Assembly: GCA_035326705.1 (NCBI GenBank)
Contig: DAOLES010000010.1
Location: 1 to 58,157, forward strand
Source of the DNA: Oligoflexia bacterium
GTDB lineage: Bacteria > Bdellovibrionota_G > JALEGL01
Direction of reading: 5' to 3'
DNA: 58,157 nucleotides
Shown: piece after piece, positions 35,301-43,852 of the stretch
How the letters are laid out: every line of letters begins with the position of its first letter
Numbering within the stretch: position 1 is the stretch's first letter
The notes under the pieces: generated by a model
The model's database searches: none
Told to the model about the DNA's origin: nothing
Seen by the model: the letters and a program-made list of their open reading frames with translations, nothing else
Program-made: the position numbers and the translations under genes

Positions 35301-36190
35301 TCAACAGAACTACTATTCAACTCTGCTTTTACCAACGGCTGTTGCCAAGTGTTTTCAAGACTCCCTTTGTAATTTAACTTTCCAAAAAGATCATTTTGAT
35401 TCTCTTGCTCATTAAAATTATTAAACGCTTCTAAAAATTGATGTAAGTCTAATGTCCCCATAAAATTTATTTTTGGTGCAGGCATCAAAGCTCCATCGGC
35501 TTGAATACTTATAATATCACTTAAAATATTTAAAGATGCTAGCCTAACCTTTTGTCCACTTCTATTTAAACTGAAGTTAATGAAGTCAATATCCATGGCT
35601 TGCCCATCAATATTAAACTGAGCTTTGCTCTTCAGCTTTAAAACATCTTCTTTGCGACTTAATAAAAACGAACTATCACTATCAAATAATATGCATGAAA
35701 TTTTTTTATTCTTTACCTGCATACTGATGATTGCTTTGCCCCAATCAATATCTTCTATCATAACACTCACCAAGTCTTGCAACTGGGGCAATTGAAAGCT
35801 TAGTTTTTTATCTTCTTTTTTTTGTTTAGACTCTATCTGACGAAGCTCAATGTAGGGCTCAATTATTTTGACTTGCTTTATGTTGACATGACCCAAGAAT
35901 CCTGGGCTGATTCTGGGCATAATCTCAATTTTATCTGTTTTAAAAGAACTTAATGCCGTATCCTTTTTACCCACAATAACAACATTGCTGATTGAAACTT
36001 TAGGCGGTAGTATCTTCACACGAATGTCATCAAAACGAACATCAACACTATCTACTTGTTTCAGATAAAACTCTAACTGTCTTTGTATTAATTGACTTAA
36101 TATGGGTGCAGCAAAAATAACACTACAAATCACAATGATTGAAAATGCAATAAACAGATTAAATACTTTTTTTTGTCTATTGTTTGCCAT
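32315..36190 (-). CDS. tamB: TamB-like translocation/assembly module protein (DUF490)
   Basis: 1291 aa, close to E. coli TamB (1259). A single N-terminal TM (about 8-30) is followed by AsmA-like start (SIIVICSVIFAAPILSQLIQRQLEFYLKQ) and a very long beta-rich, repeat-like region (bridge-like groove of TamB/VPS13-type proteins). The C-terminal 300 residues carry the DUF490 hallmarks: GGDFTVLNGQYEDKW, GSIEITNGEVEFLDNIFELENGAITFTN, LLTVGV, and the end LRVLIGKKIFPRFRILYSTDL and FGLDFEFRFDF. It spans the periplasm, links to TamA and is implicated in lipid transport and outer-membrane biogenesis. The start is 31 bases from the divergent EI24 gene. Confidence 0.93.
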   Translation of the reverse strand: MANNRQKKVFNLFIAFSIIVICSVIFAAPILSQLIQRQLEFYLKQVDSVDVRFDDIRVKILPPKVSISNVVIVGKKDTALSSFKTDKIEIMPRISPGFLGHVNIKQVKIIEPYIELRQIESKQKKEDKKLSFQLPQLQDLVSVMIEDIDWGKAIISMQVKNKKISCILFDSDSSFLLSRKEDVLKLKSKAQFNIDGQAMDIDFINFSLNRSGQKVRLASLNILSDIISIQADGALMPAPKINFMGTLDLHQFLEAFNNFNEQENQNDLFGKLNYKGSLENTWQQPLVKAELNSSSVDIWQRNITSFYASIEATNSKISSIDTQFSLGKGSVKLQAKNVSQSDQGTATLKVNHLPIETFIKSIDPETSSPLEGTLDIESKGFISLDPSKMKMDTRIVSKQLKITLEPEVERFAPLTFKNIELLSVLKSRQDSILNIEEGDLNVDGLKGKFSLDIHQGGGVTGKWLGEVQDFSKVFVSPYPVKGSGQFLGGVKASNANFVANVGVDIDAFSYKGSEQAKLSGNIIFKNQEVSFQDITIKNPQSVLTAQIETSSIDQKNNFVKASFENFDLSSITKVAGRAYPFVEAVNGRGDGQIYVKIEDKVNGRLKLNASQLSYKGLNFKNAVMDVLIKDNKYIFNESEFDGGESKLLVSGEVTEEKFNNLDIKASNLDVGSLNLPEWADIYFNTLSGYVRFNGDIKNPKIESELECTAEKDQLDGLSGYTCKAMFNGPLNDLNWQMVVGENKLVSQGKFYLNTKKVEVSAELNDFVVLPFYKTLPTVISANINLSGKVDDLSSMYGNLQVNQIIMQRQTEKIYNQKPFSIDIKQGIVNIPLTHFVDNKKTDLEFYGQMSPSLVNINLAGNVDLQNLLILDIGLERSEGIGKVNLAMTGKPDAINYQGSVTAEQAFIKLEAFPHPFERLNLNGELQQNVLFVNELNCKLGGGDLGLFGEVNIQPKVLNSIVNLQGRGERINLRFPTWLPVELSGSVFLKGPMSAPTLGGDFTVLNGQYEDKWDWQSRVLTFGAQKYIDRVYYDEDISMYFDMNFKTTANTFRLKNNIAQGLLTGEVRLIGNNQKLGLLGSIEITNGEVEFLDNIFELENGAITFTNQNDINPKFDLRATTSVSQKKIILDITSEGDEIVALLSSDPYLDETSIVTLLTVGVEADEFLNSESQANRLSSSFLPSVLSSPIQSKLEKGLRDVNVVDTLQFIPYFSEEQQSTGLRVLIGKKIFPRFRILYSTDLLQTNAERNLRLQQNFSRNLSIQGNIRDNNNTISNDEQMDFGLDFEFRFDF

Positions 36191-36220
36191 TTTGCCCTAA
36201 AATATCATACACAACGAAGC

Positions 36221-37045
36221 ATGACACGCATTCAAGCCATCATAAGCCAATTTGTTGCTGGAATAAGATCTCCATGGAATGGCGCTAACTTTATTTTAAA
36301 ATCCCCACCTACAAAAAAGATCATTGCCATCCCATTTGTTATTATTGTATCTCTATTTTTTATATGCCTCTATTTGTCCTACAGCTACTTACCACCAGTT
36401 ATTGCTGAGAGTCTACTTCCAATTGAAAATTGGTTCATTAACAATTGGCCAGCGGCTTTAAGTTTTAAGTTTTTTAGTTATATCGGCGGTTTTTTATTGG
36501 CTAGCCTTAAGTTTATCCTTTATTTGGTTTTATTTTCACTCAACCTGGTATTTGCCTGGTTAATTGGCAATATTCTTTGTTCGTTTTTCTGGGAGATCTT
36601 AGCAGAAAAAATGCTGTCTCAATCTCAACACTTTAACGTAAGCATGCCTCTTAAAGTTACTGTAAAAAACGTTGTCACCTCTATGTTAAGAGAACTATTT
36701 AAAGAGCTGTTATTACTCACCATTGTTGCCATTACTTGGCTGATGACCTTTTTGCCTATTTTAGGACAAAGTGTTTTTATTGTTTTACTCCCCCTTTTAA
36801 GCAGTGTCATTCTTGGTTACGCCAACATTGACTATGCTTTTTCAGTTTTAGGACTTCCTATTAAAGATAGATTTGCTTGGGCCAAACAAAATATTCCGTT
36901 TTTACTGGGTGCCGGTATTTACGGTTTAATTTTCCCAGTTGTCTATTTTTTGTACCCTTCTTTCATTGTTGGAGGGCTTTTGGTCCATGCTGATCATATA
37001 CTATTACAACTACAAGATACTCAAATCATTAAAACAAAGGCTTAA
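36221..37045 (+). CDS. EI24/CysZ-like membrane protein
   Basis: 274 aa from the ATG at 36221; an upstream TTG frame overlaps the tamB start. The protein has about five to six hydrophobic helices and the opening FVAGIRSPWNGANFILKSP, resembling the EI24 family ('f..G......g...l...P.l'). CysZ of this family is a sulfate permease; other members are uncharacterised. No sulfate-assimilation gene adjoins, so transport of sulfate is not claimed. Divergent from tamB and 67 bases ahead of aceE. Confidence 0.75.
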   Translation: MTRIQAIISQFVAGIRSPWNGANFILKSPPTKKIIAIPFVIIVSLFFICLYLSYSYLPPVIAESLLPIENWFINNWPAALSFKFFSYIGGFLLASLKFILYLVLFSLNLVFAWLIGNILCSFFWEILAEKMLSQSQHFNVSMPLKVTVKNVVTSMLRELFKELLLLTIVAITWLMTFLPILGQSVFIVLLPLLSSVILGYANIDYAFSVLGLPIKDRFAWAKQNIPFLLGAGIYGLIFPVVYFLYPSFIVGGLLVHADHILLQLQDTQIIKTKA

Positions 37046-37112
37046 ACAGTTGCGATTCTTACAAAATACGTTTAAAGATAGGCCATAAAATATTTTATTG
37101 GAGATACAATTA

Positions 37113-39767
37113 ATGGCTCAGGAAATGAAAAATCCATATTTAAACAATGATTCAGATGACTTGGCTTTGGATAAACAAGAATGGCGTCAGTCTTTGGATG
37201 CTATTTCTAAAATCTTAGGACCTGAAAAAGCCAAAGAAGTGGTTAAGGATCTTTTGGATCATGCCGCAAAAATCAAGGTTTCTCCAGATAACATAGCACA
37301 AACACCGTATATCAATACAATTCATGCCACAAATGAGAAGTCCTACCCTGGTGACTTAGCGCTAGAAGAAAAAATTTTAAAACTGATTCGTTGGAATGCC
37401 ATGGTGATGGTGGTTAGAGCCAACCGCTTAGACTCAAGCATAGGTGGCCATATTGCAACCTACGCTTCATCTGCACATTTATATGAAACAGGTTTTCACC
37501 ACTTTTTTAGAGGTAAAAGTGCAAATGAAAACAGTGATCAAATCTACATTCAAGGGCATGCTTCTCCAGGTATATATGCCCGCAGCTACCTTGAAGGTCG
37601 TTTCAATGAACAACAGCTCATTAACTTTAGACGTGAACTGCAAACAGGTGGAGGTTTGTCTTCCTATCCTCATCCAAGATCTATGCCTGATTATTGGGAA
37701 TTTCCCACGGTATCTATGGGTTTAGGACCTATTACTGCGATATATCAAGCCAGGATGGCCCAATACCTGACCCACCGCGGTTTAAAACCTGAAAACACCA
37801 GTCAAGTCTGGGCCTTTTTGGGAGATGGCGAAATGGATGAGCCAGAAAGCTTAGGCGCTATTCATATTGCCCAAAAAGAGAAACTGCATAACCTTAACTT
37901 TGTCATCAACTGTAATTTACAACGTTTAGATGGGCCGGTAAGAGGCAATGGTAAAGTCATCCAAGACCTTGAAGGCCAATTTAGAGGTGCTGGCTGGAAT
38001 GTCATTAAGGTTTTATGGTCTTCAGATTGGGATAGTATTTTTGCTCAAGACACTCAAGGCTTGTTAGAACAAAAACTTACTGGCTTGCTCGATGGTAACA
38101 TGCAAAAACTTGCCACTTTAGACGGTGCCCAAAAACGCCAATATTTATGTCAAGACAATCCAGATCTGCTTAAACTCTTTGCTCATTTAAGCGATGACCA
38201 AATGTATGCTCTTAAACGTGGTGGTCATGACCCTATTAAGGTTTACAATGCCTATGCCCAAGCGCAAGCAGCCACCAATGCACCTACCGTTATTCTTGCA
38301 CAAACCATTAAAGGTTATGGCCTTGGTCCCTCTGGGCATGCCGCCAATGCCACCCACCAAAAGAAAAAATTAAGTGACGCAGAAGTTTTAGAGTTTAGAG
38401 ATCGTTTTGAAATTCCAGTGTCGGATCAAGATGCCAAAGACTTAAACTTTTATCGCCCTGATGAAAAAAGTCCAGAGATGCAATACTTGCTTGAAAAACG
38501 CAAGAATTTAGGGGGCTTTTTACCTAGCCGCAATACCGCCAAAGTTGCTGTGTCAAAGTCTGGTTCCTTACCAGATAAAAAAGTCTATCAAGAGTTTTAT
38601 GATGGTACTAAGGATCGTGAAGTATCGACCACCATGGCTTTTGTTAAACTACTAACCAATCTGATTAAAGATAAAACCATTGGTAAACAAGTGATCCCTA
38701 TTGTCCCTGATGAAGCCAGAACCTTTGGAATGGAATCCATGTTTAGCCAAATTGGTATTTACTCACCGCATGGACAAAACTACGAGCCCGTCGATAAAAA
38801 AAGTTTATTGTACTACAAAGAATCTAAAACTGGCCAACTGCTTGAAGAAGGCATTACAGAAGCTGGCTCTATGGCTTCCTTCATAGCTGCTGGTAACGCC
38901 GCCCAAAATCATGGTGTAGCTTGTATTCCATTTTTTATTTACTATTCAATGTTTGGTATGCAACGCATTGGTGACTTGGTCTGGGCTGCTGCTGATCAAA
39001 ATACAAAAGGTTTTATGATGGGTGGAACCGCCGGTCGTACAACTTTGGCTGGAGAAGGTTTACAGCACCAAGATGGGCATAGTATCCTTTTGGCTTATCC
39101 TGTACCTAACCTAAAAGTCTATGACCCAGCCTTTGCTTACGAAACAGCCATCATCGTTGAAGACGGCTTACAACGCATGTACGAAAATAATGAAGATATT
39201 TTTTACTACATCACTTTAGAAAATGAAAATTATGCCATGCCCCCCATGCCAAAAGGAGTTAAAGAAGGCATCTTAAAGGGCATGTATAGATACAGTCCTT
39301 CAAAAATTGATGCTCAAAAACCTATTGTGCATCTGATGGGCAGTGGCTCAATTTTAAACGAAACCCTTAAAGCCCAAAACATTCTTGAAGAAAAGTACAA
39401 AGTTGCTACTGAAGTTTGGAGTGTGACCAGTTACAAAGAACTGTACACCGATGCCGTTGCTTGTGAAGAGTGGAATACTTTTAACCCTAACAAACCCAAA
39501 AAACAGGCCTTTGTCACCGCACAATTTAAAGACCAACAAGGCATCTGTGTGGCTGCGTCTGATTATGTCAAAGCTCTCCCACACAGCATTTCCAATTGGT
39601 TGCCTTTACCCTTAACGGCTTTGGGAACCGATGGTTTTGGCTTGAGCGAAAACCGAGAATACTTAAGAAAGCATTTTAAAGTGGATGCCCAGTCTATTGT
39701 ATACGCCAGTCTTTCAAGCTTAAGCAGCAAAGGTTTGTTTGATCAGAAAAAGTTAGAGCAACTTTGA
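37113..39767 (+). CDS. aceE: Pyruvate dehydrogenase E1 component, homodimeric type
   Basis: 884 aa, from the ATG at 37113 with TTGGAG about 9 nt upstream. Typical AceE size (E. coli 887). Landmarks: RRELQTGGGLSSYPHPRSMP, the TPP-binding FLGDGEMDEPES, GPVRGNGKVIQDLEG, QTIKGYG, and the transketolase-like half with PDEARTFGMESMF and EAGSMASFIAAG. It decarboxylates pyruvate and reductively acetylates the E2 lipoyl domain to give acetyl-CoA. The E2 (aceF) and E3 (lpd) genes normally beside aceE are not in the window. A terminator follows at 39791. Confidence 0.97.
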   Translation: MAQEMKNPYLNNDSDDLALDKQEWRQSLDAISKILGPEKAKEVVKDLLDHAAKIKVSPDNIAQTPYINTIHATNEKSYPGDLALEEKILKLIRWNAMVMVVRANRLDSSIGGHIATYASSAHLYETGFHHFFRGKSANENSDQIYIQGHASPGIYARSYLEGRFNEQQLINFRRELQTGGGLSSYPHPRSMPDYWEFPTVSMGLGPITAIYQARMAQYLTHRGLKPENTSQVWAFLGDGEMDEPESLGAIHIAQKEKLHNLNFVINCNLQRLDGPVRGNGKVIQDLEGQFRGAGWNVIKVLWSSDWDSIFAQDTQGLLEQKLTGLLDGNMQKLATLDGAQKRQYLCQDNPDLLKLFAHLSDDQMYALKRGGHDPIKVYNAYAQAQAATNAPTVILAQTIKGYGLGPSGHAANATHQKKKLSDAEVLEFRDRFEIPVSDQDAKDLNFYRPDEKSPEMQYLLEKRKNLGGFLPSRNTAKVAVSKSGSLPDKKVYQEFYDGTKDREVSTTMAFVKLLTNLIKDKTIGKQVIPIVPDEARTFGMESMFSQIGIYSPHGQNYEPVDKKSLLYYKESKTGQLLEEGITEAGSMASFIAAGNAAQNHGVACIPFFIYYSMFGMQRIGDLVWAAADQNTKGFMMGGTAGRTTLAGEGLQHQDGHSILLAYPVPNLKVYDPAFAYETAIIVEDGLQRMYENNEDIFYYITLENENYAMPPMPKGVKEGILKGMYRYSPSKIDAQKPIVHLMGSGSILNETLKAQNILEEKYKVATEVWSVTSYKELYTDAVACEEWNTFNPNKPKKQAFVTAQFKDQQGICVAASDYVKALPHSISNWLPLPLTALGTDGFGLSENREYLRKHFKVDAQSIVYASLSSLSSKGLFDQKKLEQL

Positions 39768-39784
39768 TAATGAGCGGTTGCTTA

Positions 39785-39916
39785 TTATTTAAAACCTATT
39801 TTTCTTTTTAGGTTTTTTATTTTTTTCCGTTCACTAACAGTCGTCTCAGGATTATTATTTGCATAATCCTTAGTGACGAATTGTCTTGTGATTGCGGAAC
39901 GATAGTTTTTTTTCAT
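39785..39916 (-). CDS. Conserved-looking 43-aa basic protein
   Basis: A 43-codon gene in the gap between aceE and acnA. It has an ideal ribosome site (GGAGGAT about 5 nt before the ATG at 39916), begins MKKNYRSAITRQFVTKDYA, continues NNNPETTVSER and ends with a basic run (KKIKNLKRKIGFK). I recall small proteins of this pattern (YRSAxTGxFVTKxYAxxNPxTTV) in many proteobacteria, annotated as hypothetical or, wrongly, as 'multidrug transporter'; that recollection needs a search. Its stop overlaps the aceE terminator hairpin, so the two genes converge. A folded leader lies directly upstream. Confidence 0.75.
   Translation of the reverse strand: MKKNYRSAITRQFVTKDYANNNPETTVSERKKIKNLKRKIGFK
39791..39816 (+). 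terminator. Intrinsic terminator of aceE
   Basis: AAAACCTA (39791-39798) pairs with TAGGTTTT (39809-39816) around a T-rich 10-base loop and is followed by a T-rich run to 39826. It is 24 bases after the aceE stop and lies inside the last codons of the opposite-strand 43-aa gene. Confidence 0.65.
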
Positions 39917-39930
39917 AATTATCCTCCTTT

Positions 39931-40011
39931 ATTATTGTTTGCTGGTTAAGCCAGCCCTTTGGAAGCACATTGCGTTCCTCGGCGTTAACGCATGTCAACC
40001 AGAGCAATAAT
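39931..40011 (-). ncRNA. Structured leader upstream of the 43-aa gene
   Basis: On the minus strand, the outer arms ATTATTG + CTGGTT (40011-39997) pair with AACCAG + CAATAAT (39947-39931). Inside lies a hairpin ACAT-GCGTT / AACGC-A-ATGT (one bulged A) with a 10-base loop. The AACCAG arm can alternatively pair locally (GCTGG/CCAGC), giving two exclusive folds. The structure ends 4 bases before the ribosome site of the 43-aa gene. No known riboswitch class recognised. Confidence 0.5.
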
Positions 40012-40133
40012 AAAAGTAAAGCTACCGCTAGCTACAATTATAGCAAATCACCTCTTAAATGATCAACCTAGCCAAATAAGAAAGCCCTATATACAGTAAA
40101 GAAAATTAATTTAATGTTCGCCTAGAAATGATT

Positions 40134-40221
40134 CAAGAGAAAATAACAAGTTTCGTACAGCGAGTTTTGGCAGGCTTTGCCTGCCAACTGTCTGAGCTGG
40201 TAGAAATTGTTTTTTCTCTTG
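40134..40221. other. Long imperfect stem-loop of unknown role
   Basis: CAAGAGAAAATAACAAGTTTC (arms quoted in pieces: CAAGAGAAAA and CAAGTTTC, 40134-40154) pairs with GAAATTGTTTTTTCTCTTG (40203-40221) with two bulges. Inside is a perfect 9-bp hairpin TTGGCAGGC/GCCTGCCAA (40167-40175, 40179-40187, loop TTT) and partial TACAGC/GCTGGTA pairing. It could be a small RNA, a bidirectional terminator or a palindromic mobile repeat. No ORF crosses it; 40222-40388 ahead of acnA holds only a weak promoter-like pair (TTGTCT, TAATAT). Confidence 0.45.
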
Positions 40222-40388
40222 TTACTGCATAAAATTTAAAGCACAGTTCCACAAGCTTAAAACTGCTTTTCTATCATCTATTCACATCATAACTTTATTT
40301 GATGCCTGATTTTTGCTATGGGTGACTTGTCTTCGCTGGTATAAACATAATATCAGAAAAGAACATTTGATTTGAAAGGACTTTAGCC

Positions 40389-43052
40389 ATGAATTCATTT
40401 AACACCTTATCCAGCTTTAAACACAACGACAAAGAATACTTTTATCATGATTTAACAAAACTTAAAGAGCATGGCTTTAACATTGATAAACTGCCGTTTG
40501 CCATGAAAATTGTTCTTGAAAACTTACTGCGCTACGAAGACGGCATTGGCGTTAAAAAATCAGATATAGAACATGTTGCCCAATGGGATGCTAAAAATAA
40601 CCCTGACAAAGAAATTGCCTTCATGCCGGCGCGAGTTCTTTTACAAGACTTTACAGGTGTGCCTGCAGTGGTTGACTTGGCTGCCATGCGGGATGCCATT
40701 GTAAAAATGGGTGGTGACGCCAATAAAATTAACCCTTTGCAACCAGCTGAATTGGTGATTGACCACTCTGTGCAAGTGGATCACTTTGGAAGCTCAGACG
40801 CTTTAGATTTAAACACCAAAATTGAATACGCCCGCAACAATGAACGTTACGAATTTTTAAAATGGGGCCAAAATGCCTTTGAAAACTTTAAAGTGGTTCC
40901 ACCCAGCACAGGGATTGTGCACCAAGTCAATTTGGAATACTTGGCACGCGTGGTGATGACCCGTAAAATAGATGGTAAGACTTACGCTTTTCCAGACACC
41001 CTGGTTGGAACAGACTCACACACAACCATGATTAACGGCTTGGGTATCTTGGGCTGGGGAGTTGGTGGTATTGAAGCTGAAGCTGCTATGCTTGGCCAAG
41101 CAACAACCATGCTCATACCTGATGTTGTTGGTTTTAAACTCAGTGGTTCTCTAAAAAATCACGTCAACGCCACTGACCTTGTTTTAACCATTACCCAAAA
41201 GCTCAGAGAAAAAGGTGTGGTGGGTAAGTTTGTTGAGTTTTATGGTCCCGGTTTAAAATCACTGACTTTAGCTGACAGAGCTACGGTAGCCAACATGGCG
41301 CCAGAATATGGTGCAACTTGCGGTATTTTCCCTGTAGACCAAAAAACCTTGGATTATTTACAGCTCACTGGACGTTCTGCTGATCAGATTGAATTGGCTA
41401 AAACCTATATGCAACAGCAAGAGATGTTTTTTACCGATACCAGTTCTGAAGCAATTTATACCGATACTTTAGAGTTAAACCTAAATGATGTTGAGCCCAG
41501 CTTAGCAGGCCCTAAAAGACCACAAGACAGAGTTGCTTTATCTCAATTGGCGGCCAACTTTAAAGAAACGCTTGGTCGCCCTATCAAAGAACAAAGTATA
41601 GAAAATTCAACCGAAAAACTTAAAGATGGCTCTGTTGTGATTGCGGCAATTACCAGTTGTACCAACACTTCAAACCCTTCAGTCATGTTAGCAGCTGGCT
41701 TAGTTGCCCAAAAAGCCAGAAAACTTGGGTTAAAGACCAAACCTTGGGTTAAAACCAGTTTGGCACCCGGATCAAAAGTGGTTGTTGATTATTTAGAAAA
41801 AGCAGATTTATTAAGACCCTTGGAAGAATTAAAATTTCATGTGGTTGGCTTTGGCTGCACAACCTGTATTGGTAACAGCGGTCCATTGCCTAAAGAAGTT
41901 GCCGATGCCATTGATAACGGTGACATAGTTGCTGCCTCTGTTCTGAGTGGTAATAGAAACTTTGAAGGTAGAGTGAGCCCAAAAACCAAAGTTAATTATT
42001 TGGCATCACCACCATTGGTCGTTGCTTATGCTCTAGCTGGAAGAGTCGATATTGATTTAGAAAATGAACCTCTAGGCCATGATCAAGAGGGAAATGCAGT
42101 TTACTTTAAAGAGCTTTGGCCTGAACGGGAAGAAATTGAACGCCTTGTGCATGAATCTGTTAATTCAGAAATGTTTAAAACCCGTTATGAAACTGTCCTT
42201 GATGGTGACAAAGCTTGGCAAGCCATTGAATCAAGTACAGGTAAAACCTATGATTGGAAAGCTGACTCAACTTATATCCAAAACCCCCCATTTTTTGAAA
42301 ATATGTCTCAAGAAATACAGGGTATAAAAGATATAGAAAATGCTAGAGTTCTGGCTTATTTGGGAGATAGTGTAACCACAGATCATATTTCACCCGCTGG
42401 CTCCATTGCTCTTGAAAGCCCTGCCGCTGATTACTTACGTAAACATGGCATTGAACCTAAGCAGTTTAATTCTTATGGTTCAAGAAGGGGTAATCATGAA
42501 GTCATGATGCGTGGAACATTTGCCAATATTAGGCTTAAAAACAAATTGTTGCATAATGTAGAAGGAGCTTACACCAACTATTTACCAGATAACCAACAAA
42601 TGAGCATTTTTGATGCATCCATGAAGTACCAGTCCAACAACACCCCTCTAATCATCATTGCTGGTAAGGAGTATGGGACTGGCTCATCCAGAGATTGGGC
42701 AGCAAAAGGTCCAAAACTTTTAGGCATCAATGCCGTCATTGCCCAAAGTTATGAACGTATTCACCGCTCTAATTTAGTTGGCATGGGTATTTTACCTTTG
42801 CAGTTTAAAGCAGGTGAAAACGCTGAAAGTTTAGGCTTAGATGGTTCTGAATTTTTTAACATTCAAGGTATCGCAGAAGGAGTTGCTGATGAGTTTAAAA
42901 ACAAAAAGCAACTCACAGTGACCGCCAAAAAGAGTAATGGAGAAAGCATTAGCTTTGAAGTCAGTGTAAGAATTGATACCCCCAATGAAGCGCACTATTT
43001 TGAAAATGGTGGCATCTTACAATATGTTCTAAGAAAGTTGGCAAAAAGTTAG
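40389..43052 (+). CDS. acnA: Aconitate hydratase A (aconitase)
   Basis: 887 aa (E. coli AcnA 891). It interconverts citrate and isocitrate in the TCA cycle. The [4Fe-4S] ligands are Cys424 (SCTNTS), Cys490 and Cys493 (GFGCTTCIGNSGPL), with the same 66/3 spacing as E. coli AcnA. VGTDSHTTMINGLGILGWGVGG and the swivel-domain GKEYGTGSSRDWAAKGP are intact. AAAGGA lies about 9 nt before the ATG. Single gene; possible control by the noncoding elements in the 620-base upstream gap is untested. Confidence 0.98.
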   Translation: MNSFNTLSSFKHNDKEYFYHDLTKLKEHGFNIDKLPFAMKIVLENLLRYEDGIGVKKSDIEHVAQWDAKNNPDKEIAFMPARVLLQDFTGVPAVVDLAAMRDAIVKMGGDANKINPLQPAELVIDHSVQVDHFGSSDALDLNTKIEYARNNERYEFLKWGQNAFENFKVVPPSTGIVHQVNLEYLARVVMTRKIDGKTYAFPDTLVGTDSHTTMINGLGILGWGVGGIEAEAAMLGQATTMLIPDVVGFKLSGSLKNHVNATDLVLTITQKLREKGVVGKFVEFYGPGLKSLTLADRATVANMAPEYGATCGIFPVDQKTLDYLQLTGRSADQIELAKTYMQQQEMFFTDTSSEAIYTDTLELNLNDVEPSLAGPKRPQDRVALSQLAANFKETLGRPIKEQSIENSTEKLKDGSVVIAAITSCTNTSNPSVMLAAGLVAQKARKLGLKTKPWVKTSLAPGSKVVVDYLEKADLLRPLEELKFHVVGFGCTTCIGNSGPLPKEVADAIDNGDIVAASVLSGNRNFEGRVSPKTKVNYLASPPLVVAYALAGRVDIDLENEPLGHDQEGNAVYFKELWPEREEIERLVHESVNSEMFKTRYETVLDGDKAWQAIESSTGKTYDWKADSTYIQNPPFFENMSQEIQGIKDIENARVLAYLGDSVTTDHISPAGSIALESPAADYLRKHGIEPKQFNSYGSRRGNHEVMMRGTFANIRLKNKLLHNVEGAYTNYLPDNQQMSIFDASMKYQSNNTPLIIIAGKEYGTGSSRDWAAKGPKLLGINAVIAQSYERIHRSNLVGMGILPLQFKAGENAESLGLDGSEFFNIQGIAEGVADEFKNKKQLTVTAKKSNGESISFEVSVRIDTPNEAHYFENGGILQYVLRKLAKS

Positions 43053-43069
43053 CTTTTTTAAATTCCCCA

Positions 43070-43094
43070 AGTCCGCAATGTTTTATTGCGGACT
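43070..43094 (+). terminator. Probable terminator of acnA
   Basis: AGTCCGCAAT (43070-43079) pairs perfectly with ATTGCGGACT (43085-43094) around GTTTT, 17 bases after the acnA stop. The tail is AAAACTTTTCT rather than a clean T-run, so efficiency is uncertain. Confidence 0.65.
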
Positions 43095-43242
43095 AAAACT
43101 TTTCTAATAATAATAAATTATAATAACTATTTGAAATATTAAGGTTTTTAATCTTAAAAATACTGTAATTGCCTTGCCATATTATTGAAAAATGGTATCG
43201 TTCAGCAAGTTTAAATTTATTTTTTCACTTCGGAGGAAACAC

Positions 43243-43833
43243 ATGAAAAAAACATTATTAGCACTTGCTTTGGTTTTAGCTACAGCAAGTTATGCAAATG
43301 AAACAAACACCAATCCACTAACCAGCAACACCAATGCAACAGTATCAGGTGATACTCAGTTTGGTATTGACTTTGCTATGCCTTATGCTTTGCAAGTTGA
43401 CGGCAATGACGCTAACCAAAGATCAAATTATACTTTGGGTGTTGATGGTCGTTACTACATCACTGACAACTTTAACATCGGTGGCCGTTTTAGCTTTGAT
43501 GTTGAAGAGCAAAATGGCACAACACGCCAATATGCATTTGCACCAGGTGTACAATACAGATGGTACACAAATGAAGCTTTTAACCCTTATGTAAGAGCTG
43601 ATGTTCCTGTAACTTTTCGTGGTGCAGCCACAAGCATTGCTGGTAAAGAAGACCAATTTGATGTTGGTGTTGCAGGCGGTTTAGGTATAGCTTGGAACCT
43701 AGGTGAGTCTTTGGGCATCCAAAACATGCTTCTTCGTTATGACTTTAACGTACAATACAACTTTGGTATCAACGATGCTTTAGACGTATTAAGCGTTGAG
43801 TTCTTTAAAGTTGGTATTGATTACAAATTTTAA
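43243..43833 (+). CDS. Small outer-membrane beta-barrel protein
   Basis: 196 aa from the ATG at 43243, with CGGAGGAAAC just upstream. Signal peptide MKKTLLALALVLATASYA (cleavage before NE). The mature part is built of alternating hydrophobic/polar strands with aromatic girdles (FGIDFAMPYALQVDG, YTLGVDGRYYITDNFNIGGRFSFDV, PGVQYRWYTNEAFNPYVRADVPV) and ends in a Phe (FFKVGIDYKF), the outer-membrane insertion signal. This is an eight-strand OmpW/OmpA-barrel or opacity-like fold; function unknown. The strong ribosome site suggests abundant expression. A strong terminator follows. Confidence 0.85.
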   Translation: MKKTLLALALVLATASYANETNTNPLTSNTNATVSGDTQFGIDFAMPYALQVDGNDANQRSNYTLGVDGRYYITDNFNIGGRFSFDVEEQNGTTRQYAFAPGVQYRWYTNEAFNPYVRADVPVTFRGAATSIAGKEDQFDVGVAGGLGIAWNLGESLGIQNMLLRYDFNVQYNFGINDALDVLSVEFFKVGIDYKF

Positions 43834-43852
43834 TCGCTACAACTTGAGTTTT

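Noticed and set aside
39931..40011. SAH riboswitch or tRNA in the aceE-acnA gap
   Set aside because: The GCCGAGGAACGC piece recalls the SAH riboswitch core, but the matching CAGGCUCG arm and pseudoknot are missing; no tRNA T-loop or acceptor stem can be built.
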